Below are positions 1 through 4,501 of a stretch of DNA of 6,638 bases, piece after piece. The stretch's first letter is position 1. The number at the start of each line of letters is the position of its first letter. This DNA is from Planctomycetaceae bacterium. GTDB taxonomy: Bacteria; Planctomycetota; Planctomycetia; Pirellulales; Thermoguttaceae. A program made the position numbers and the translations under genes. Location: contig JAITQV010000461.1 in NCBI GenBank assembly GCA_031288765.1, forward strand, positions 1 to 6,638. Direction: 5' to 3'. Under the pieces are notes generated by a model. It saw only the letters and a list, made by a program, of their open reading frames with translations, had not been told where the DNA came from and did no database searches.

Positions 1-9
1 ATCGTATTA

Positions 10-54
10 GTCGGCTGACGCCAACGCAATCGCTCGGCGAGCGATTGCCTACCT
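10..54 (+). repeat. Dispersed repeat, copy A, with a perfect 10-bp hairpin
   Basis: Matches 4347-4368 at 20 of 22 bases over its first part. Positions 26-35 (GCAATCGCTC) and 39-48 (GAGCGATTGC) form a perfect 10-bp stem with a 3-nt loop. It ends in the GAGCGATTGCCTACCT form (39-54) of the dispersed 16-bp motif. Confidence 0.7.
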
Positions 55-82
55 CTTGATTAACAATTCAAAAACCGTAAAT

Positions 83-97
83 CCTACCGTTGGTAGG
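83..97. repeat. Small perfect hairpin CCTACC/GGTAGG
   Basis: A 6-bp stem (83-88 and 92-97) with a GTT loop. No T-run follows, so a terminator role is not supported. Confidence 0.5.
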
Positions 98-162
98 GAC
101 AAAAAATCTTTCGCTCCTACATTATTCCACTAACAACTCTCCATTCCCCACTAAAATATGAT

Positions 163-241
163 GCCCTTTCAGGGCGTTGATGTTTTGTCGACCATTACCC
201 GCCGCGTTGCGGCGGGCCGGTTTATCTCGCCCTTGCAGGGC
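163..241. repeat. Triple-hairpin palindromic element
   Basis: Three perfect short stems lie in 79 bp: GCCCT/AGGGC (163-175, loop TTC), CCCGCCGC/GCGGCGGG (198-216, loop GTT) and GCCCT/AGGGC (229-241, loop TGC). The outer stems are copies of each other, so the element is roughly symmetric around the GC-rich centre. Similar GCCCT...AGGGC palindromic intergenic elements are, from memory, common as dispersed repeats in some Planctomycetota and Bacteroidota. Confidence 0.7.
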
Positions 242-317
242 AAACACAAAAAATACGATTCACGTAAATAGTTTTAGAAATTGGAACAAGCCGTCTCCCG
301 CCCACACAACCGTAAAT

Positions 318-340
318 AAAACCCTTCGGTAAAGGGTTTT
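318..340 (-). terminator. Possible intrinsic terminator for the WD40 gene
   Basis: AAAACCCTT (318-326) pairs perfectly with AAGGGTTTT (332-340) around a 5-nt loop. On the minus strand the stem is followed by a T-rich ATTTA. It lies about 220 nt past the WD40 stop codon, which is far, and the stem has only three G-C pairs. It could also act on the plus strand. Confidence 0.35.
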
Positions 341-385
341 TACCCACCGCCGCCTGCCTCTTGAATTGTTAATCGTAAAACAGGC

Positions 386-401
386 GAACGATTGCCTGCC
401 T
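386..401 (+). repeat. Dispersed 16-bp motif, diverged copy
   Basis: GAACGATTGCCTGCCT differs at two bases from the copies at 4185 and 4389. It lies just outside the right arm of the left inverted pair, as the 4431 copy does for the right one. Confidence 0.5.
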
Positions 402-426
402 TTTGTCGGGCTGAAGATTCTGATTG

Positions 427-488
427 GGCGGTTGCGCTTTGCTTTACCGCCGGTTATGCACCTTCTATGTACCTTCCGCCCTGCGGGC
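427..488. repeat. Degraded palindromic repeat element
   Basis: GGCGGT (427-432) pairs with ACCGCC (446-451), and GCCC (478-481) with GGGC (485-488). The arrangement resembles dispersed intergenic elements with a CGGTTG...ACCGCCGGTTATG core and a GCCC-TGC-GGGC end. It overlaps the spurious plus-strand open frame starting at 392. Confidence 0.4.
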
Positions 489-557
489 TTCGGAAAAATG
501 AAGTTTTCTTGCGTTATTGTTTAACAAATGTCCAATTAGATACGAACAATTTCCTAT

Positions 558-3500
558 TTATTCGTTTTCTGCGGCAATTTGCACCAGACGATCAATGTTG
601 AAAGGCCAAAGACGAATACCACTGCCAGCCGGATTTTTTTGATTTTTATAGCCGAAAACAAGCCAACGATTGTCGGGAGTTAATGCGATTTTTGAAATCG
701 GAAGTATTCGATTGCGAAAAATCATGGAATGGCGGTCGTCAATAGCAGCGTCAACAGCACCGTCAACCGTGCCGTCAACAATATTTCTTATCCGAAGGCT
801 GTTGTCTCCGCCCAGCGAAACAAGTTTTTTTCCATCCGGCGAAAGCTCCAACTCCCGAATCACCCCCTGATTGCTTTGCAATACCAAAGGTTCACGCTCC
901 GCCGCCGTTTTAATATCGTTCCGGTCAAGACGCCAAATCCGAATCGTTTTGTCATAACTGCCGGAAAATAACCGAGTTCCCGATTGATCAACCGCCAACG
1001 AACTAACCCAACCGCGATGACCGTTCAAAACAACCGACTCCGTTGCCTTCTTCGAATCCGTCAAATTCCAAAGACGAACCGTGTTGTCACGGCTCCCCGT
1101 AGCAACCCAACTGCCGTTCGGTGCAAAAACAATCGCCGTAATATCCAAATGATGACCGCGAAGTATTAACGGAATCCCCGCAGTTTTGCCTTCCCGAAGA
1201 TTATAAATCAATGTTGTCGAATCTTTGCCGCCCACCGCCAGTTTGCCGGAATCGGCACTAAACCGGATAAGACGAATCTCTTGTTTGTGTCCCCTTAAAA
1301 CAATGGGCGGAGGAATAAAACCGTTTTGAATTTGCCGTAAATCCCAAAGCCAAACCGCATTCGGCTCCGAAAGCATTGTTGCCGTTTCCCAATCGGTTTC
1401 GGTTTTCGGCAATGGTTTTTCCGGTTGTTTTTCCGTCTGTTTTTCCGGCTGAACCGCAGAATATTCCGAAAGGAATGAAACCTGAACGTTTTTCCGCGAT
1501 AAAAACGGCGGTTCCCGCAATACGGACACAAACTTTTCCATAATTCTGACAGGTATTTCGTTAGCAGGTACTGTGTTAGCCGGTACTGCGTTGGCGGGTA
1601 CGGTGTTGACGGATACTATGTTGGCGGATACTGCGTTGGCGGGAACGGTGTTAGCGGATATTGTGTTGGCGAATATTTTGCGGACAGGTTGGGTATCAAC
1701 CGGTATTTTGCCGGAACCGGAAATTATCGGAGTCCCGTAAACCGTCTCCGGTAACGGCAACACCGAATGTAAACGGACAATCCGGCAAGGAGGAATCGGT
1801 TCGTTGAGATTATAAAAATAATTTTCGTGTTCGCCGAATGCGGTTTCGACGGAAACAAACGATCCGGAAGAATCAATATAGCGGTTGTTGCGCACAACTT
1901 CCGACAAAGATTGTGTTGGAGCGCCGAACGCCGCCAGCCAACAACCGTCCGGCGAAATTTGTAAATCACGTAATCCTATGACTTTTTCTTTCAACATTAC
2001 CGGAGTTTCCGCAGGATTGGGGCGAGCCATATCCCAGATTTGCAGGGTTCCGTCTGTGCGTCCGCCGATAATCAAACGTAAATCCGGCGAAAAAAGCAAT
2101 TTAGCGTAGGGAATTTTTCCCGAATCGAGCAGGACGCCGTTCCGGTTGTTTTGATTGCGGAAAAGATCCCATATCCAAACCGAATTATCCTGATATTGTG
2201 TTAAGAGCCAATGGCTGTCGGAACTGATTACCATATTTTCGACCGGCGGAGTATTGATGAGGAACATCTTTCCCCAACTCAGCGAAGCATAAGCCTGACC
2301 GAGTATCCAGTAAGCCGTCGAAGGAACCGAATGTCCCAACTCCTCAAATGTTCCGACGGCAGACAAAATATCTTTCAAACTCTGTTCCGGATCGGAATTT
2401 AACAATGTTGCCGACTCCTCCAGCAACACCTCCGCCGCCGCAATCCGAATTGCCGCCGGTAATGATTTATCCGCCGCATTTTCCTTTTTCAACGCAACTT
2501 TTGTTGTTGCTTCCGGTTTTACCGGAATTGTTTCGGGCAAAGAGGGGTTCGGTTTTACCTTTTCAAATTTATCTTCTTTGTTTTGGGCGTTTGTTTTTGG
2601 GGTGCTTGTTTTTGGGGCGTTTGTTTTTTGAGTGCTTGCTTTTTGGGCGGCAGGTTTTTCCGCTACGGCTTCTGTTATTACAGAGTCGGTTATCACAAAC
2701 CCCGCCGCAACCGGTTCGGCAATTGCCGCTGTTACGGAAGGAATTGCGGGTTGAATCGGAAAAGGAGATGTTGCAGGCGAATTTTTTTCGCTTCGATCTG
2801 TTTGCGGCAATTTATCCGATGCAATAGTTTCTTTCGTGTTTTGAGATTGCGGCGTATTTATTGGCGGAAGACTTGCTTCCTTTGCCAAATCACCAACCGC
2901 CGGTTTCGGTTTAACGGGTCTCGGTTTTACGGATTCCGGTTTAACCACTGCCGATTGAACCACTGCCGATTGAACCACTGCCGATTGAACTACTGCCGGC
3001 TTAACCTGCTCCTGTTTAACCGCTGTCGGCTTAACCTGTTCCTGTTTAACCGGCGTCGGCAACGGAACGGGTTCAACCTCCGGATGTTTTAGTTGTATGT
3101 CCTCACCTTTTTTGATAACAACCTGAAATGGAGAATCATCGGTTTTAGCGGATTCTCTATTATTTACCAGAATAAAAACGGCGGCGCCGAACAACACAAT
3201 CATCTGAATACAAACCGTCAGCAGGAGCGTGAGCCATTGTTTGTAATTCCGATCGTGTTCGGAAACCTCCGCAACCGCACAGGAATTTTCATGACGCAGA
3301 CAACTTCCGCCGCCGGCATGTTTCATTCGAGGGCAATTTTTAGCGCGGCATTTTTGCAAGTCGGCATCGGAAACCGACGGAGAAATCAACGGCAGCGATA
3401 TTTTATTTTCCGAAAGGATTGCCGAAAAGTTTTTCGAAGAATGTTCCGAAAGGTTTTCCGAAGAGTGTTCCGGCAATGGTTCATTGTATGGAAGGCTGCA

Positions 3501-3644
3501 TGGAAAGCGCAGACAATGAGTCAGGATATTTTCACCGCCGCAAGCGGGACAGATTACTTCCGTTGAATGTTCAGACGCTGCAAACTTGAACGCAAATCCG
3601 CAACATTCGCATCGAATCGATCTGGTTGTTTGCGCATCGATCAT
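558..3644 (-). CDS. Membrane-anchored zinc-ribbon / WD40 beta-propeller protein
   Basis: A 1028-residue protein whose exact role is not recognised; it looks like a scaffold or sensor. Residues 12-15 and 32-35 (CECC, CPAC) form a zinc ribbon, and C99, C104, C115 and C122 make a second cysteine cluster. Residues 137-160 are a single hydrophobic membrane segment with no signal-peptide cleavage site. Residues 161-400 are a Pro/Lys/Ala-rich linker with tandem pentapeptides. Residues 402-455 look helical. From about 468 there are roughly eight WD40-like units, clearest at 826-861 and 871-906 (GH...GS.D.T.R.W). The third unit is split by an insertion of about 180 residues (about 575-757). WD40 propellers are known as protein-binding platforms; no catalytic residues are visible. 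The ATG start puts the zinc ribbon at the N-terminus, but it has only a weak ribosome site (AAGAA). The stop is TAA. The propeller is probably on the far side of the membrane from the ribbon (inference). Confidence 0.93.
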   Translation of the reverse strand: MIDAQTTRSIRCECCGFAFKFAASEHSTEVICPACGGENILTHCLRFPCSLPYNEPLPEHSSENLSEHSSKNFSAILSENKISLPLISPSVSDADLQKCRAKNCPRMKHAGGGSCLRHENSCAVAEVSEHDRNYKQWLTLLLTVCIQMIVLFGAAVFILVNNRESAKTDDSPFQVVIKKGEDIQLKHPEVEPVPLPTPVKQEQVKPTAVKQEQVKPAVVQSAVVQSAVVQSAVVKPESVKPRPVKPKPAVGDLAKEASLPPINTPQSQNTKETIASDKLPQTDRSEKNSPATSPFPIQPAIPSVTAAIAEPVAAGFVITDSVITEAVAEKPAAQKASTQKTNAPKTSTPKTNAQNKEDKFEKVKPNPSLPETIPVKPEATTKVALKKENAADKSLPAAIRIAAAEVLLEESATLLNSDPEQSLKDILSAVGTFEELGHSVPSTAYWILGQAYASLSWGKMFLINTPPVENMVISSDSHWLLTQYQDNSVWIWDLFRNQNNRNGVLLDSGKIPYAKLLFSPDLRLIIGGRTDGTLQIWDMARPNPAETPVMLKEKVIGLRDLQISPDGCWLAAFGAPTQSLSEVVRNNRYIDSSGSFVSVETAFGEHENYFYNLNEPIPPCRIVRLHSVLPLPETVYGTPIISGSGKIPVDTQPVRKIFANTISANTVPANAVSANIVSVNTVPANAVPANTVPANEIPVRIMEKFVSVLREPPFLSRKNVQVSFLSEYSAVQPEKQTEKQPEKPLPKTETDWETATMLSEPNAVWLWDLRQIQNGFIPPPIVLRGHKQEIRLIRFSADSGKLAVGGKDSTTLIYNLREGKTAGIPLILRGHHLDITAIVFAPNGSWVATGSRDNTVRLWNLTDSKKATESVVLNGHRGWVSSLAVDQSGTRLFSGSYDKTIRIWRLDRNDIKTAAEREPLVLQSNQGVIRELELSPDGKKLVSLGGDNSLRIRNIVDGTVDGAVDAAIDDRHSMIFRNRILPISKIALTPDNRWLVFGYKNQKNPAGSGIRLWPFNIDRLVQIAAENE
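738..785 (-). repeat. 12-bp tandem repeat (four units) in the WD40 gene
   Basis: Four units beginning GTCAA on the plus strand encode DGTV, DGAV, DAAI-like tetrapeptides (about residues 954-969) in the loop between the last two propeller units. Confidence 0.75.
1410..1445 (-). repeat. 12-bp tandem repeat (three units) in the WD40 gene
   Basis: Encodes EKQT, EKQP, EKPL (residues 734-745) near the end of the blade insertion. In frame. Confidence 0.7.
1561..1680 (-). repeat. 15-bp tandem array (eight units) inside a WD40 blade insertion
   Basis: Eight contiguous 15-bp units encode the pentapeptide ladder ANTIS, ANTVP, ANAVS, ANIVS, VNTVP, ANAVP, ANTVP, ANEIP (residues 659-698). It lies inside the insertion that splits the third propeller unit. 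Confidence 0.9.
2583..2657 (-). repeat. 15-bp tandem array (four to five units) in the WD40 gene linker
   Basis: Units encode K-(T/A)-(N/S)-(A/T)-(P/Q) pentapeptides (KASTQ, KTNAP, KTSTP, KTNAQ; residues 335-354). Alternating unit types indicate a 30-bp higher-order duplication. The fifth unit is degenerate. Confidence 0.85.
2911..3060 (-). repeat. 15-bp tandem array (ten units) in the WD40 gene linker
   Basis: Ten contiguous 15-bp units encode pentapeptides ending in VK or VQ (PTPVK, QEQVK, PTAVK, QEQVK, PAVVQ, SAVVQ twice, SAVVK, PESVK, PRPVK; residues 196-245). The middle copies are nearly identical, which suggests recent duplication. The array lies soon after the membrane segment, where a basic, proline-rich extended stalk would be expected. 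Confidence 0.9.
3427..3474 (-). repeat. Two 24-bp tandem units inside the WD40 gene
   Basis: Two imperfect 24-bp copies encode octapeptides (EHSSENLS / EHSSKNFS) in the linker just after the zinc ribbon. In frame. Confidence 0.6.
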
Positions 3645-3680
3645 GTAATTCTTGCCGTCTGTTTGCCGGAATTTGTACTA

Positions 3681-3692
3681 TATTATCTTATA
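3681..3692 (-). promoter_or_regulatory. Weak -10-like element upstream of the WD40 gene
   Basis: On the minus strand TATAAGATAATA lies about 37-48 nt upstream of the ATG and offers overlapping -10-like hexamers (TATAAG, GATAAT). No good -35 is found at 16-18 bp, so the call is tentative. Confidence 0.25.
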
Positions 3693-3847
3693 AGCATTGA
3701 CTGTTCTGACTGCGGAAATAGATTTTTTTGTAATATTTCAGCAGTTTTATTTTTTTCGGCGGACAACCGCACGGAAATCGGTTACCTATCGGCATTTCCT
3801 TTACAAAACCGCAAAAAACCAACAATAAATCCTCAAAAATATTGCCG

Positions 3848-4121
3848 ATTGTAGGACTGCATTGACTAATTGTAGGATTACATTTACGAATTGTAGCCCT
3901 ACATTTACCGGTTGCGGGACTACATTCATCAATTGTAGGACTACATTCACCAATTGTAGGGCTACATTTATCAATTGTAGGACTACATTTATCAATTGTA
4001 GGGCTACATTGACTAATTGTAGTGCTGCATTTTCCCAATTGTAGGACTACATTCGCCAATTGTAGGGCTACATTCACCAATTGTAGGACTACATTGACCG
4101 GTTGTAGAACTACAATTTCTG
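3848..4121. repeat. Thirteen-copy 21-bp tandem array, each unit carrying a TGTAG-NN-CTACA dyad
   Basis: Units begin at 3848, 3869, 3890, 3911, 3932, 3953, 3974, 3995, 4016, 4038, 4059, 4080 and 4101. All are 21 bp except the ninth (22 bp). Each has the core ATTGTAGGACTACATT plus a short variable tail. Nine units keep a perfect 5-bp inverted repeat TGTAG/CTACA around two central bases (mostly GA or GG); the other four have one mismatched pair. Units touch without spacers, which excludes a CRISPR array. The near edge is about 200 bp upstream of the WD40 start codon. The layout resembles an iteron or operator array, but no replication or repressor gene is nearby. Confidence 0.9.
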
Positions 4122-4184
4122 TTTTTTGCCCGTCCGAATGCTGCAAAATGAAACTATCGGTTGGTATCTATTCAATCCTTTGTT

Positions 4185-4200
4185 GAACAATTGCCTACCT
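4185..4200 (+). repeat. Dispersed 16-bp motif GAACAATTGCCTACCT
   Basis: Identical to 4389-4404 and closely related to 39-54, 386-401 and 4431-4446. A small hairpin CAACC/GGTTG (4211-4225) follows, then the inverted-pair arm at 4237. Confidence 0.6.
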
Positions 4201-4236
4201 TTTAATTGCCCAACCGTTTAGGTTGTTCCTCTTTTT

Positions 4237-4419
4237 GATTAACAATTCAAGGCGGTCTTTCGCCGAAAGGTTTTCACCCCACGGTCGCTTGCCGATAGGC
4301 AACCAAAATAACCAACATGACAAAAATTCACTGTCGGCAATTCACTGTCGGCTGATGCCGACGCAATCATGGGTGAAAGCCCCTCAGCGAACAATTGCCT
4401 ACCTTGTGAATTGTTAATC
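4237..4419. repeat. Inverted-repeat pair flanking a hairpin-rich segment (right copy)
   Basis: GATTAACAATTCAA (4237-4250) faces its reverse complement TGAATTGTTAATC (4407-4419), 13 of 14 bases. Inside are small hairpins: GGCG/CGCC (4251-4264), TTGCC/GGCAA (4289-4302) and GTCGGC/GCCGAC (4347-4362), plus a 13-bp direct repeat ATTCACTGTCGGC (4326-4338 and 4340-4352). The same inverted pair brackets 58-374. It is consistent with a non-autonomous, MITE-like element; no transposase gene is present. Confidence 0.55.
4347..4404 (+). repeat. Dispersed repeat, copy B
   Basis: The 22 bp at 4347-4368 match positions 10-31 at 20 of 22 bases. Both are followed by a GA(A/G)C(A/G)ATTGCCTACCT motif (here 4389-4404), although the distance between the two parts differs (20 bp here, 7 bp in copy A). 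Confidence 0.65.
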
Positions 4420-4430
4420 GCAAGATGGGT

Positions 4431-4446
4431 GAACAATTATCTACCT
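4431..4446 (+). repeat. Dispersed 16-bp motif, diverged copy
   Basis: GAACAATTATCTACCT differs from the main form at two bases. It lies just beyond the right arm of the inverted pair, about 55 bp past the TPR gene stop codon. Confidence 0.5.
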
Positions 4447-4501
4447 GATATCTACCTGACTGAATAATTACGATTTTTTTATTTCGGTTTTATTGGGTGT
4501 T

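Larger units (their letters stand above)
58..374. repeat. Inverted-repeat pair (left copy)
   Basis: GATTAACAATTCAA (58-71) and TTGAATTGTTAATC (361-374) are perfect 14-nt reverse complements bracketing about 290 bp that include the triple-hairpin element. The same arms occur at 4237-4250 and 4407-4419, so this is a repeated element and not a chance pair. Confidence 0.55.
1..557. other. 557-bp region without a gene, dense in hairpins and dispersed repeats
   Basis: No credible coding frame. The only open frame of note begins with TTG at 392 and runs through palindromic repeat sequence and into the end of the WD40 gene on the other strand. The contents are listed as separate entries. Confidence 0.7.
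3645..4501. other. 857-bp intergenic region, repeat-filled, no gene supported
   Basis: Between the TPR gene and the WD40 gene. It holds the 21-bp dyad array (3848-4121) and a cluster of dispersed inverted repeats and small hairpins (about 4185-4446). The stretch 3645-3847 next to the WD40 start should carry that gene's promoter. Open frames crossing the array exist only because a 21-bp unit without stops stays open in several frames. Confidence 0.7.

Noticed and set aside
392..601. 69-residue plus-strand frame
   Set aside because: It starts with TTG inside a dispersed repeat, has no ribosome site, runs through palindromic repeat DNA and overlaps the 3' end of the WD40 gene.
2348..3566. Several 150-170-residue plus-strand frames opposite the WD40 linker
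   Set aside because: Their composition (Cys/Phe/Arg/Leu-rich) mirrors the low-complexity repeats of the real gene on the other strand; they are shadow frames.
3862..4044. Plus-strand frame of TNCRTTF-type heptads across the same array
   Set aside because: Same repeat artefact; no unique sequence outside the array.
3848..4121. CRISPR array
   Set aside because: Units are contiguous with no unique spacers, and no cas gene is present.
3848..4121. Plasmid iteron origin
   Set aside because: Unit length and copy number would fit, but there is no Rep gene, no clear AT-rich unwinding region joined to it and no DnaA boxes that I could see. Kept only as an analogy.
3688..4146. 152-residue minus-strand frame made of heptapeptide repeats across the 21-bp array
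   Set aside because: It starts with TTG without a good ribosome site, and the 22-bp unit shifts the heptad from VVLQLVN to CSPTIDK midway. A stop-free 21-bp unit stays open in several frames on both strands. DNA symmetry, not a codon pattern, is what is conserved.
4347..4362. Terminator for the TPR gene
   Set aside because: The GTCGGC/GCCGAC stem is real, but no T-run follows directly on the minus strand, and it lies about 140 nt past the stop codon.
4223..4436. Short frames on both strands in the inverted-repeat segment
   Set aside because: They consist of repeat sequence and hairpins, with no recognisable protein features.
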